Source of the DNA: Norana najaformis
Lineage: Eukaryota; Annelida; Clitellata; Crassiclitellata; Hormogastridae
Length of the DNA stretch: 64,000 nt
Direction of reading: 5' to 3'
NCBI GenBank assembly: GCA_964023275.1
Contig: OZ029923.1
Span: forward strand, 2,572,551-2,636,550
Shown: positions 1-12,119 of the stretch, piece after piece
Position numbering within the stretch: the stretch's first letter is position 1
How the letters are laid out: each line of letters opens with the position of its first letter
The notes under the pieces: model-generated
What the model was told of the DNA's origin: nothing
The model's input: the letters and a program-made list of their open reading frames with translations, nothing else
Databases searched by the model: none
Translations under genes and position numbers: made by a program

Positions 1-110
1 AGCAGACAATTTCCGCTGAACCTCCTGTCTAAAACAGTTTTCGTGTTCAAATACACTCCCAACATCTCTCTATGTATGTCAAATGAGTATATATATATAT
101 ATATATATAT

Positions 111-176
111 AAATATACACATATATAGGCCTATACGTGTACATACATGTACACGAGTACATAACTATATTCACGC

Positions 177-212
<36 letters not shown>

Positions 213-340
213 GCGTGAATATAGTTATGTACTCGTGTACATGTATGTACACGTATGGGCTACATACGTGTACGCGTGAATATAGTTATGTACTCGTGTA
301 CATGTATGTACACGTATAGGCCTATATATGTGTATATTTG
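111..340. repeat. Inverted repeat with duplicated right arm
   Basis: The left arm (111-180) is the reverse complement of 270-340. A shorter second right arm lies at 209-260, offset by 61 bp. Shared core: ACGCGTGAATATAGTTATG and CTCGTGTACATGTATGTACA. An AT dinucleotide tract forms the loop. Confidence 0.85.
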
Positions 341-453
341 TATGAATTCAGGTGTGTGTATATAGACTGATAAATATTTATATGTGGGAAAACTTATTTA
401 TATTAATGTTCACGTATCAATATTCGCTACTATCATGTAAATATTCATGCATA

Positions 454-523
454 TGATGATGATGATGATGATGACGATGACGATGACGATGATGACGATG
501 ATGACGATGATGACGATGATGAC

Positions 524-573
<50 letters not shown>
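454..573 (+). repeat. (GAT)n/(GAC)n array
   Basis: GATGAC interspersed in GATGAT for about 120 bp, abutting SINE-4. Confidence 0.9.
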
Positions 574-574
574 G

Positions 575-768
575 TTGTCTACTCAATGGGAGGTCCATTG
601 GCTTTATGCCACCCGGGGATGACATGAGTGAGGTGGTTTCCTGTTGCCTTCCTCACAGACTTTTGTGCTTGATCAACTAGTCTCTACGCAGTGGCTTGAG
701 GCAGATTCGAACCCCCGACCGTTACGAGGTACCGACCATACCAATACACCACCGCGTCCCAATATGAA
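575..768 (-). mobile_element. SINE-4, tRNA-like
   Basis: Minus strand: ACGCGGTGGTGTATTGGTAT (A-box region), CGTAACGGTCGGGGGTTCGA (B box) and body CAAGCACAAAAGTCTGTGAG to CATCCCCGGGTGGCATAAAG. It abuts a GAT/GAC array at its 3' end. Confidence 0.6.
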
Positions 769-935
769 AAGATATGGAAGGTTATATATATTAAAGAGGG
801 CTAGTATTAAAACCAATGATAAGAAGATATATGTTTAGATATAAATGCCATTTATAAATTTATGTATAAATTTTTTATCTAACACGTAAACTGTTGGCGA
901 TATGCGTTTGCAATCTATGTCATGTTGCTAATGAT

Positions 936-1100
936 GGTTTAGCGTCACCCGGTTTCATATTGGTTTAGCGTCACCCGGTTTCATATTGTTTTAGCGTCAT
1001 CCGGTTTCATACTGGTTTAGCGTCACCCGGTTTCATATTGTTTTAGCATCATCCGGTTTCTTATTGGTTTAGCGTCATCAGCTTTATACTGTTTTAGCAT
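936..1100 (+). repeat. 26-bp minisatellite
   Basis: About six units of GGTTTAGCGTCACCCGGTTT plus CATATT. The same unit reappears at 2087-2147 on the other side of the SINE-1 composite. Confidence 0.85.
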
Positions 1101-1119
1101 AATTGTAAATGTGATTGTT

Positions 1120-2086
1120 TAGGTTTTAATATCGCGACCGTATTTCCTCGACCCTGCTCATTTCTCAATGAATTAATCGGGGGAGATCCTTCACCACCGC
1201 TGCCCCTTTGAATGGGTGCCACGTCTTTTGTATCAGTGTTCAGTGTTTAACTACATCTTGCGGCTGCATCACGTCGACCTCTCATTCAGTATGGTCCTTG
1301 CAGTTAATCGAAACTCAAGACAATTATAGCGTCGGATAAATGCGAATTAAAGGTGTCTAAGCATAGCCTAATATTTGTATTTGTTTTCAGTGTTCAACGC
1401 CATCTTGTGGCAGCCAGGGCCGTTGGCGTCGACCTCAATTGAACTACCGGAATTTCTAGCAAAATTTACGAATTTATATATAGCGTCGGGAGAAGGTGAT
1501 TTAAAGGTGTCTAAGGGCAATCTAATATTTGTAAAATGTAAATGTACACGTTTTTCTACAGGGACCTTATGGCTTCGACCCTGCTCATTTTTCAATGAAT
1601 TTATCGGGTGAGATCCTTCACCACCGCTGCCCGTTTGAATGGGTGCCACTTCTTTTGTTTTAGTATTCAGTGTTTAACGACATCTTGTGGCTGCCAGGGC
1701 CGTTGACGTCAACCTAATCATCGCCTCCTCTACAACAATAGTCATTGAACGAATTGAACATATATACCGTCTAGAGAAAGCGATTTAAAGGTGTATAAGC
1801 GCAACCTAATCTTTGTAAAACGTAAATGTAAATGTACAGGTTTTTCTACAGAGACCGAATGCTCTCGACCCTCTCATTTTTTCAATGAATTTATCGGGTG
1901 AGATCCTTCACCACTGCTGCCCGTTTGAATGGGCGCCACGCCAGTTAGGGTACCCGTGTACGGACCGTACTAGCCCGAGATTTAAATCTCTGAAATGAGC
2001 CACGATCGGGAAGCGAACCGGGGATCCTCACACATAGAAGCTCTCTGGCGGACGCATTTAGCGACGTACCTATTAAGCCAGTAAGC
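1120..2086 (-). mobile_element. SINE-1 composite: tRNA-like head plus about three body units
   Basis: Antisense. Three tandem body units of roughly 280 bp each carry GATCCTTCACCACCGCTGCC, CATCTTGTGGCTGCCAGGGC and GCGATTTAAAGGTG. After the third comes the head in reverse (GGGATCCTCACACATAGAAG up to CTTATTAAGCC-like near 2080). It is embedded in a 26-bp minisatellite. Confidence 0.7.
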
Positions 2087-2150
2087 GTCATCCGGAGTCT
2101 TATCGCTTTAGCGTCATCTGGTTTCATACTGTTTTAGCGTCACCGGGTTA
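2087..2150 (+). repeat. 26-bp minisatellite, right part
   Basis: About two and a half diverged units (AAGCGTCATCCGGAGTC, TTTAGCGTCATCTGGTTTC). Matches 936-1100. Confidence 0.75.
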
Positions 2151-2312
2151 TTGTACGCAAACGACTTTCGGTCACGTGATCCGCGGTTGTGCTGACAGTC
2201 GTTTCCGTGTTCAGTGGCTAAGATGGCTAAGACGGGGACATATAGCTTAAAGTATTATTTTACGCCTGGACAATCGAAGGCATGAATGGAGCGCAAATGG
2301 AAATGGACATCG

Positions 2313-2441
<129 letters not shown>

Positions 2442-2515
2442 TCCACTCATCCATCGACCTCTCAAGAGTATATATATACTACACCGAAAGAGATGTGTCC
2501 GACACGAACAGAGAA

Positions 2516-2895
2516 AGACAGACAGACAGACAGACAGACACACACACAGACAGACACACAGACAGAGAAGAACCAGAACAATAAGAACAACAAGAACAAC
2601 AAGAATCAGAACAACAAGAACAACAATAAAAAACAAAATTGCAAATAGAACAAGAACAAGAACATGAAGAACAAGAACATGAAGAACAAGAACATGAAGA
2701 ACAAGAATATGAAGAACAAGAGCATGAAGAACAAGAACATGAAGAACAAGAACATGAAGAACAAGAAATGAAGAACAAGAACAAAAAAGAACAAGCAGGA
2801 CAAGAACAAAAACTAAAACAATAACAAGAAGTACAAGAAGAAGAAGAAGAAGAAGAAGAAGAAAAAAAAAAAGAAGAAGAAAAAGAAGAAAACAA
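2516..2895 (+). repeat. GACA and AAGAAC/ACATG repeats
   Basis: GACA units, then AACAAGAA-type repeat, an ordered 15-bp array of AACATGAAGAACAAG (about 2650-2765) and GAA-rich sequence. Confidence 0.85.
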
Positions 2896-3216
2896 GAAAG
2901 ACAAAAGCACAAATAAAACGAAGAACGTTGGCAATTCTACAATATCATTACAATTCTTTGCACTTTCTAAGGGTGGAATATTCAAGTTCAACTTCAGAAA
3001 ATTCTTCCGTTATCCATGACGGTCCTTGACAAGGCAGCAAAAAGCTACAGCTGTTCAGCTTCTTGACAGAACGTTTTCCTCTTGCATCTTAATCACCTTT
3101 GGGGCAGGATTTTGCAAATCACATTAGGATTCCAACAGTCTTTCTTAAGTTCTCTGAGCTTTAGGCAGGTTTTAAGAATTTTTATTTGCTGTCATTCGTG
3201 ACAAACTCTACACTGA

Positions 3217-3230
3217 TTATTATTATTATT

Positions 3231-3280
<50 letters not shown>

Positions 3281-3363
3281 TATTATATTTTATTCATTAT
3301 TATTATTATTTCTTATTATTATTATTATCATCATCGTCATAATTATTAATATTATTATTTTTA

Positions 3364-3418
<55 letters not shown>

Positions 3419-3490
3419 GACATTTCTAAGTTATTGTTATTATTGTTATCCTATTTTATTACTATTTTTGTTATTATTATTATTTCTGTA
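3217..3490 (+). repeat. (ATT)n/(ATC)n array
   Basis: ATT and ATC trinucleotides in blocks, ending at the 3' end of SINE-2. It may be the expanded SINE tail. Confidence 0.9.
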
Positions 3491-3492
3491 TT

Positions 3493-3662
3493 TATTAAGC
3501 GCCACTATCTAATGATCGAGCATCAATTGATGGCGATGAGCAATTGTGATTGGAGGACTTGATCAAGATCCCTACACAGTAAGCGTCTCAAGGGAGGTGA
3601 CTCGAACCCGTACTCTCCGCGTTACAAGCCGAGAGCTCTAACCAATCGACTTCCGAGTCTCT
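3493..3662 (-). mobile_element. SINE-2, tRNA-like (Thr-type head)
   Basis: The minus strand reads TCGATTGGTTAGAGCTCTCG, GCTTGTAACGCGGAGAG and ACGGGTTCGAGTCACC, a tRNA-like A box, anticodon arm with TGT, and B box. The body runs through TTGCTCATCGCCATCAATTG to GGCGCTTAATAAA. It is a SINE, not a working tRNA, because the acceptor stem is not formed. Confidence 0.7.
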
Positions 3663-3909
3663 TAAAGCAGACATTAATGTAGCCTTTAAACATAAACTGT
3701 CTGGCGCCAAAGTCTATCCAATGTCGCCTATAGCTACAGTTTTGTCTATAGTTACTGTAAAGAGACACATTATTCATTGGCTACAGGCCACAGTTACTGA
3801 GCTCTGTTACTATAGACATTTGAGCCTATATTTGTTAGTGTCTGCTATTTCCAGATATTACATTAAGCAGGGCCGCATAAATTGCTCGAGGGCCCTTCGC
3901 AAACTACCG

Positions 3910-4385
3910 GTGAAAACATAGGTTGCCCAGGGATGAAAATATAGACTAACCAAGCAAAACAGAAAACTGTCCAAGTATGAAGACCGAATTGCCGATGGAT
4001 AAAAACATAGACTGCTAATTGATGAAAACAGAATTGCAAAGTGAAAACATGAAATTGCCAGGAGGTAGTTACAGAATTTTCAAGGTGCAATTAATGAATT
4101 GCCAAGAGATAAATACAGAATTGCCGAGTGAAAACACAGAATTGCCGAGGGTAAAAACAGAATTGCCGAGTGAAAACACAGAATTGCCAAAGAATAAATA
4201 CAGAATTGCCGAGTGAAAACACAGAATTGCCGAGTGAAAACACAGAATTGCCGAGTGAAAACACAGAATTGCCGAGTGAAAACACAGAATTGCCAAGTGA
4301 AAACACAGAATTGCCAAGGGTAAACACGGAATTGCCAAGGGTAGCCAAATTACAGAATTGCCAAGGGGTAATTACAGAACAATGT
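3910..4385 (+). repeat. 21-bp minisatellite
   Basis: Units of GAATTGCCGAGTGAAAACAC plus one base. Regular at 4110-4330, diverged on both sides (CTGCTAATTGATGAAAACAG). Confidence 0.9.
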
Positions 4386-4798
4386 TCAAGGTATAATAAA
4401 GAGAAAGTTCGTAAAAGTCATGCTATGTCTCACTGGAAAAAGTCATCTTATGTTGCTCCTGAAATTACGAAGGTTCTATAATACTTGCAAACTAATGAGA
4501 TGCCATTATGTACAAGCACTCCACTATCGACAATTTGCAAGGACTTTGGCGCAGAATAAATTGCCTGACTAGCTGTCATAGTCCAAAGAACTGGCATGGG
4601 TAATTCGGAAAGAACTAGAACATGCGCAGTTTAATTGCTTTCTCTCAGAAATGCTTGCATTTAATCCAGCAAGCTCAGGTGTGAGATTAAAAGCCGAGCA
4701 GAAGGTGGATAACTCAAACTACAGTTGCGATCATCAAAGTCTTTCTTTGTGATCATCAAGGACTTTCGATGACTTCGTCCCAGACTTGGACTAGATTG

Positions 4799-5062
4799 CG
4801 TGTGTGTGTGAGAGAGATAGAGAGACAGAGAGAGAGACATAGCGAGAGACAGAGAGAAATATATATAGAGAGAGACATAGAGAGAGAGACAGACAGAGAG
4901 AGACATAGAGAGAAACATAGAGAGAGAGAGAGACAGAGAGAGAGACAGAGAGAGAGACAGAGAGGGATAGAGAGAGAGACACACACACACAGAGACACAC
5001 ACAGAGATAGAAAGAGAGAAATTGAGAGATACAGACAGAGGCAGAGAGAGAGACAGAGGGTA
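4799..5062 (+). repeat. GA/GACA imperfect microsatellite
   Basis: GAGA, GACA and GATA units for about 260 bp. No LINE-A landmark was found next to it. Confidence 0.85.
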
Positions 5063-5279
5063 TTCAGGGCAGATGACCCACTTGCGTGGAACAGCCTTCG
5101 GTATCTCTTCAGAAGTCCAAAACTTTTCACGTTTTCAAAAGCAATTCCACCAATTATGTAACTCTTAATACTTGCGTTGACAAAAATTAAACGTGCTACA
5201 GCATCCAAGAACTAGCTCAGTACTTACGACGCTGAAGAAATTATTGTCACCATATTACAACAGATGAGTAGGAGTGTTG

Positions 5280-5345
5280 GACATGAGATAAGTAGGACAT
5301 GAGCAGGACATGAGTAGGGCATGAGCAGGACATGAGTAGCACGGC
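5280..5345 (+). repeat. Short repeat GAGCAGGACAT
   Basis: Five units of about 12 bp (AGGACATGAGTA, GGGCATGAGCA). Confidence 0.75.
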
Positions 5346-5489
5346 ACGATTTAAAGAGATTAAACGAATTCTTTATATTGGATTATGGGGTTCGTCAAAT
5401 TGCTTTAACTCCGTTGGATTACGACTTGTGCATGCAAGCACACATGCGTCCAATGATCGTATAAGTAAATTCGAGATGTCGACAGCCCC

Positions 5490-5960
<471 letters not shown>

Positions 5961-5964
5961 TGGT

Positions 5965-6090
5965 TTCCACGAAGACTAAGAACCAGTTTTTTTCACAGGC
6001 GCTCAGTCAAAACACAATCGATAGTCAAGAAAGGCTCGGTTTCAGATCAAGATCTAAGAGCCAGGCTGGCAGACAGGCAGGACCTTGCGA
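5965..6090 (-). mobile_element. LINE-A partial 3' UTR
   Basis: A second antisense stretch directly follows: GGCGCTCAGTCAAAAC, then the diverged TCGATAGTCAAGAAAGGC and a short CAGG remnant. It looks like a separate, older insertion. Confidence 0.55.
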
Positions 6091-6214
6091 TTTATCTTTC
6101 GTTGGGCGCTGTAGAAATCTTGATTCTACGATTACGATAGGAGCTGGTGATATCTGGTGAAATTCTGGCTAGGAACAAAAGCCATGTAGAGTGAATCGAT
6201 GACATGAACAGTGT

Positions 6215-6403
6215 ATAGATAATCGTAATCGTAATCCCGAGATTTCTACAGCGCCCAACGAAAGCCACATCACAGGGACCAGCTCATTCACAGGCGCTCA
6301 GTCAAAACAAAATCGATAGCCAAAGTGGTTGGTTCCAGGTCAAGATCCAAGAGTCAGGCAAAGAGACAGCGTGGCAGCTACGGTGGGTGATGTTTGGGAT
6401 TGG

Positions 6404-6445
<42 letters not shown>

Positions 6446-6486
6446 CATAGACAGGGACAGAGACAGAGACAGACAGACAGAGAGAC

Positions 6487-6519
<33 letters not shown>

Positions 6520-6560
6520 GAGAGAAGAAGGGGAGTGAATTGGGAATTGGGAATGTGATA
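6215..6560 (-). mobile_element. LINE-A 3' end with GA/GACA expansion
   Basis: Starts with CGTAATCGTAATCCCGAG (antisense tail) and carries all family landmarks through GGTGGGTGATGTTTGGGATT, then a GA/GACA tract (6403-6530) placed after the GGAACAGAG motif. Confidence 0.8.
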
Positions 6561-7034
6561 CAATGTAAGCGCAGCATCAAAATAAAAGACATTACATCAC
6601 ACTTTTGGAAACGTCAAGATTTACATAACTTTACATGACAAGTATTAATCAGGCATTTATGTAGCGCCTGCTGAGAGTGTTCGCGAGCTGCATTGCGACG
6701 CAAGAGGATTCTGGCTAAATCCTCGAGACAACATAGCCCCAGAAAGTACTAGAACGATTGCATTTCCGTTTGACAGGCAGCTTCGACAGGTGGCGCTGTG
6801 TGCCATCAGGCGATAACATTCGGGGATTTTGCGGTGCTTCCGGATGTAATCCATGGCGACCTCTGACGGAAGTCTGCCGAACCAAAATGCCTAAAGTTAT
6901 AGTTGGTTAATTGTATTCTTAAGATGCGTGGGAAATGTAAACGAAATCACAGCCATATTGGTATTCAAATCTTAACCTCAATCATAAGCTGAATATGAAT
7001 CCTAATATGCTTCTCACTTCATCTGAATATTAAT

Positions 7035-7335
7035 CCGAATCTCATCATATTCATAACAGAAATCTTATTACAGTAGTCATTTTAATCATAATCTTATAAT
7101 AGGAATCTTAATCTTATAATGAAATAGTCATCTTAATCATAATCTTAAAATAGGAATCTTAATATTATTATGAAATAGTCATCATAATCATAATCTTATA
7201 ATAGGAATCTCAATCTTATTACAATATAGTCATCTTAATCATAATCTTATAACAAGAATCTTGATTTTATTGCGATAGTTATTTTAATTATAATCTTATA
7301 ATAGTAATCCTAATCTTGATAGTAATCTTAATCGT
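7035..7335 (+). repeat. AATCTTA-rich repeat, about 50-bp units
   Basis: Five to six diverged units of TAGTCATCTTAATCATAATC followed by TTATAATAGGAATCTTAATC. Confidence 0.7.
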
Positions 7336-7872
7336 AAGCCTAAAATGATGATCCAAATTGCATCTGTGAACATCGTATTACCACTTTACAACATTGCCAT
7401 TTACCACTTTTTCATTTTACCACTTTAACAATGTTGCAGGAGCCGCGGCAATTTTCACAGCATTTGACAAATGACAATAAAAAAGTACATGAATAAAACC
7501 GTTCGTAGAACGGTGACAATATTTGTCGATAGGAGTCGCCTCAGCAGAAAAAAGTAAGATAGCCCATAAGGGACAAGAAGTGCTTTGTGCATATTGAAAA
7601 CTTTTATTTATTGTCCGCTGTGGCGCGTTAACGTAGTATAGAAAAACATGCAGACAATAAAGCTGTTACAAAGCAAATAGCTTTTTCGCGAGTCCTGCAT
7701 GAATTATGCAATCATCAATTAGATTGAAGAATCTATGCCAGGGATGTAGTCCGGGTGTTAGTATCTCGATCTCGGGACGATCTTGAGCTAATGACTCGTT
7801 TCGTCTCCGACAGATTGGCCAACGCCTCTGTCTCGTCTCCGACAGACTGGCCAACGCCTCGGTCTGGTCTCG

Positions 7873-8335
7873 GACAGATTGGCCAACGCCTCGGTCTCGT
7901 TTCGGTCTGGGCAGGACGTTTCGGGTCTCTTCTTGGTCTCCCCTGTTTTGGTCTCTTGGGGAAGTCCCGAGACTCAATGTTTTGTGCCAAGTTGAAAAAC
8001 TTGCATTACTACCCATTATACACTGCTGATAACTTACGTTGCAAAGTGATTTTACCGGCTAATTACATTTTAGCTAATTACAGCTAATTTCTAGAAAGAG
8101 CTGACCACAGAGATGTGGACGACTTATGAAGTAAGTCCAAAATGTAATTAGCTGGTAAAATCACTTTGCAACGTAAGTTATCAGTAGTATATAATGGGTA
8201 GTATTGCAATTTATTCAACTTGGCACAAAACATTGAGTCTCGGGACTTTACTAAGAGACTTTAACAGTCGAGACCGAGACGAGACCCGAAATGTCCAGCC
8301 CAGACCAAGACGAGACTGAGGCGTTGTTCAATCTG
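7873..8335. mobile_element. Foldback element with arms of about 200 bp
   Basis: Left arm 7873-8073, right arm 8142-8335, loop about 70 bp. Matching stretches include CAACGCCTCGGTCTCG / CAACGCCTCAGTCTCG, TCTGGGCAGGACGTTTCGGG / TCTGGGCTGGACATTTCGGG, and a nearly identical core with AACTTACGTTGCAAAGTGAT. The outer part contains GGTCTCG-rich 32-bp direct repeats (7813-7908). Confidence 0.8.
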
Positions 8336-8635
8336 TTACGCTTTGCAACAGTAGTTGTCATTCAAATTCATGTCTAACGTTACGCTATAGGAACTTAAAG
8401 CTATGTCAGTAGTAAGCATGTCGACCAAGGACAACAGCAGAAATCACCTACCCTATTCACTTTCTGTTTAATTTTGGGATTTTATTTCATTGCTGGATGG
8501 CTTACAACTAAAAATACATCCATTCAGGAGAACAAAAATGTTCATGCTGTAAAAATCAATTCAAATTCTGTACTTTATGTAATTTTTAGTACTTGAGCTA
8601 ACATTTGACATTGTTAAACACTAAAGGCACGGTAT

Positions 8636-8850
8636 CGATTTAAATAGAGCACTCAGCTTGTATGTAGGTCACGATAGTCGATTGGATAGAGCGCTCGGCT
8701 TGTATGTGGGTCACGGTAGCCGATTGGATAGAGCGCACGGCACGTGTGTAGGGCACGATAGTCGATTGGATAGAGCGCTCGGCTTGTATTTGGGTCACGG
8801 TAGTTGATTGGATAGAACATTCGGCTTGCAACGCGGACAGTACGGGTTCA
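8636..8850 (+). repeat. Five 42-bp units derived from a SINE-2 tRNA-like head
   Basis: Units start at 8636, 8679, 8721, 8763 and 8805 (period 42, one indel). Each carries CGATTGGATAGAGCGCTCGG, the A-box half of a tRNA-like sequence. Only the last unit continues into the rest of the head (GCAACGCGGACAGTACGG, then GTTCAAGCCTCC). Confidence 0.8.
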
Positions 8851-9120
8851 AGCCTCCCTTTGGACGGTTACCCTGTAGGGACCCTAAGCAAGTCCTTCAC
8901 TCACACTGCTTCGCGCCTCAGATTCAGAGTTACTGGCTTTGCGCAAGCAATACATCTCTCTCCCTCTTCCGGCTGGAATTAATCCCTCCTAGGGGAGGGG
9001 ACAGCCACAAGGATCCTTCTTTCCCATTTGTCTCTGTCTCCTGTATCTTTCTTCTTCAGTCTGAGGAGCTTTAGGTCTTGATGAATCACTTAATAAAGTC
9101 AATATAATTAAGAAGAAGTT
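8851..9120 (+). mobile_element. SINE-2-like body after the tandem heads
   Basis: Follows the B-box-like GGTTCAAGCC: TTACCCTGTAGGGACCCTAA, CCGGCTGGAATTAATCCCTC and a 3' end CTTAATAAAGTCAATATAAT. The CTGGAATTAAT motif recurs in reverse near 14065, so this is a dispersed body. Confidence 0.5.
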
Positions 9121-9124
9121 GTTT

Positions 9125-9313
9125 GCTAATCGTAATCGTAATTCCGACATTTCTGGAGCACCCAACGAATGCTAAGTCGCGAGACCATCTCATTCACAGG
9201 CGATCAGTCAAAACAAAATCGAGACTCAAAAGGGTTCGGTTCCAGGTCAAGATCCAAAAGTCAAGCAGAGAGACAGCGTGGCAGCTACGGTGGATGGTGT
9301 TTGGAATTGGAGC

Positions 9314-9384
<71 letters not shown>

Positions 9385-9640
9385 AAGACAGACAGACAGA
9401 CAGACAGATAGACAGAGACAGACAGAGACAGACAGAGACAGAGACAGAAAGAGAGAGAGAGAAAAGGAGAGAGAGAAAGGGAGAGAGACACACACAGAGA
9501 GAAACAGAAGAGAAAGAATGGGAGGGAGTCAGGATAGGATCTGTGAAAGAGTGAAAGTCCAATGCAGAAATTGCAAGCGGTGGAACATGGGTGAGTTTGT
9601 ATGATGGGTCAGATGACTGTCGCAGTTCTGCCACCTGGTG
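9125..9640 (-). mobile_element. LINE-A 3' end with GACA expansion and ORF remnant
   Basis: An antisense copy with tail at 9127, a complete 3' UTR, a 190-bp GA/GACA array and, beyond it, an ORF2 C-terminal remnant on the minus strand (AELRQSSDPSYKLTHVPPLA, matching RQLSGPSYELTNTSPLS of the reference copy). Confidence 0.8.
9316..9510 (+). repeat. GA/GACA array inside LINE-A
   Basis: GA, then about 20 GACA units, then mixed GAGACA. Confidence 0.9.
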
Positions 9641-9906
9641 GCTTATTTACTGTAGAAATAATCGTCATCAAGTTACGTAGCATCTGTTCACAAAACTACT
9701 TTCAAACATCTTTACTCTAACAACTGATAACGTAAAAGAGCTTCCGAAACATTGAACAATTTCCGACGGATCCTCGTTTACAAACAACGAACGAAGTTAC
9801 AACGTGTTTCGAAGAGGAACCTCTCTCATGGTGCGCTATATAAATGCCTGATTAGACAACGTCCGTTGATTACGACGACGACACGTTGCAGACTCCGTCG
9901 GTTGCA

Positions 9907-10190
9907 TACAGGTTGCATACATACATACATACCTACATGCATACATACACATACATACATACATACATACATACATACACATACATACATATATACATAC
10001 ATACACATACATACATACATTCATGCATACATGCATACATACATACATGCATACATACATACATGCATACATACATACATACATACATACATATACACAT
10101 ACATACACACAGACATTCATTCATACATACATACATGCACACGTACATGCGTACATACGAACCTAGATACATACATACACAGCTGAGCTG
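9907..10190 (+). repeat. (CATA)n imperfect array
   Basis: CATA with CATG, CACA and CATT variants. Just upstream is GCGCTATATAAATGCC (9833), a LINE-type 3' end. Confidence 0.85.
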
Positions 10191-10732
10191 ATAGCGTGAC
10201 ACATATATACACGCATACATTACATACACCCATGGCATGTCAACAACCATATCGATTGCAGACTAGCCTTTTCTCTCATTTTTGGGATAATTCGTGTAAA
10301 AGCGAAACTTGCTCTATTATTTCAGTTCTGTTTTTGACATTTATTGCCGCCGAATTTCGGAATCGGAATTGTTCTTCATTTCCGGAGAGAATTTCCAACG
10401 TTTTGGACGGTACTTCCTACGCATCTTATCTTGTCTGCGGGAATGCACGAAGAGGGAAAGGCTTCCTAGTGTGCGGTCGACCTCAGCTCTGCCGATCTTT
10501 ATAAATGCTGCCTGCAGTCGGGTAATTTTGTCCTCGGCGGAGTTCAAGCGACGAGTGTCTTGCATTACCTCAACCGTCAATCACGGGTGGATGTTCGACT
10601 TAGAGGCCGGTGTGGTGCGTGATTCGTTCCCGGGCGAAAACAGTTGCGAAATGTGCAGCGATTGGTCCACGTGATCGATGATGTCAAGTAAAAGTTTGTT
10701 GCCACTTCGCTCGTCAAAATAATGCCTGCTTG

Positions 10733-10935
10733 AGTAATCGTAATCTTGATCGTAATTCCGAGATTTCTACAGCGCCCAACGTAAGCCACGTCGTAGGGAC
10801 CAGCTCATTCAAAGGCGCTCAGTCAAAAACAAAATCGAGAGGCAAAAGGGTTCGGTTCCAGGTCAAGATCCAAGGGTCAGGCAGAGAGACAGCGTGGCAG
10901 CTACGGTGTGTGGTGTTTGGGATTGGAATACTGAC
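10733..10935 (-). mobile_element. LINE-A 3' UTR copy
   Basis: Antisense tail CGTAATCTTGATCGTAATTC, GCGCCCAACGTAAGCCACG, GGCGCTCAGTCAAAAAC and GGCAGCTACGGTGTGTGGTG. It has no microsatellite at the two usual expansion points, so it serves as an unexpanded control. Confidence 0.75.
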
Positions 10936-11734
10936 TGTTTGGGTGAATGGTTGGGCTTCTGTTATTCCACCTACTGAAATATTGTTTTGTATTAAATTTT
11001 TCTATCAAGACAACAGATTACTTAAAATTAGCTTCACTGCGTCGTTCCTTGTGAGCAAAATTTGGACCGAGTCGGTACCGTTTTTGCCCCGGAACCGATC
11101 TTGCACTACACCAGCAGGCGTCGAATACCAGTACCACGCAGGTTGGAGTGGTCCGCGATCGCTGCGTAATCTACCACCCATGAGGGACCATGAGGTGGTG
11201 CTTTGTGGTATATTTTATGATATACACCAGCGATGCAGCTTTGTCCAGGAACTCTGAACGTGGTGTCATCTGCCAAGGAATCTGTTAGTTGGGTTCTACG
11301 TGTGTGCGTGGGCTCACCACTGGTGACTCATGTGTGTGTTGCTTTGCTTACTGATGCACATACTTTCCTTGTCATCTTTTAACTCTATTTGGAAATCTGT
11401 TGGTAGGGTTCACCGTGTATGTGCGAGCTTGCCACTGGTGATTCTTCTAGTTATCTGAGCAATGTTTGCTAACGGATGAATGTCCTGCTTTTAATGACAA
11501 TTAACATCGTTAGCGCAGAGAGCACCTCCGATTAGTTTCTGTTTAAGCAGCGCTATACAAATTTCTTATTAGAAATTACAATTCATGACATCTAACATCA
11601 TTTAAGTTAGCGAGGACAGCACTTTTACAAAGCACGAAACGGCGCCCTATTAATTATTGAGATAAATATCTAACTAGCGGTATTTTTTAATTATTGAGAT
11701 AAATATCTAAATATCTAGCGTCTGATTGGATCTT

Positions 11735-11862
11735 GACTTGGGACAGAACCCTTCATGCCTACCGATTTAGTTTTGACTGAGCGCCTGTGAATAAGCTGGT
11801 ACCGGTGACTAAACTTTCGTTGGGCGCTGATGAAATCTCGAGTTTACAGATTACGAACTAAT
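11735..11862 (+). mobile_element. LINE-A 3' end, short
   Basis: Sense copy: AGTTTTGACTGAGCGCCTGT, GAATAAGCTGG, TCGTTGGGCGCTG and the tail ACAGATTACG. Strongly 5'-truncated. Confidence 0.7.
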
Positions 11863-12119
11863 CCATACACACATACATACACACAGCCATGCATGTACAC
11901 ATTCAATTTAGGAAATGGTCGACTGTAGTCGGCAGCTGGTAATTATTGATGCGCCCGAGGGACTTTCCGCCAAACGCCTTAGATGCCAAACGAAAGCAAT
12001 AATAATAACCGAGAGATGACAGATCGCACTTTGAAGTACGACGACGTCACATTGGGTGCCCGTCTCCACGGAAACGATGGCATGCGCGTCACATAGAAAT
12101 GTTGTTAGCGTTGCTTTCG

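Noticed and set aside
3540-3660. Possible functional tRNA-Thr gene.
   Set aside because: The A box, TGT anticodon and B box are tRNA-like, but no acceptor stem pairs, and the same sequence recurs with a shared 3' body at 38325, so it is a SINE.
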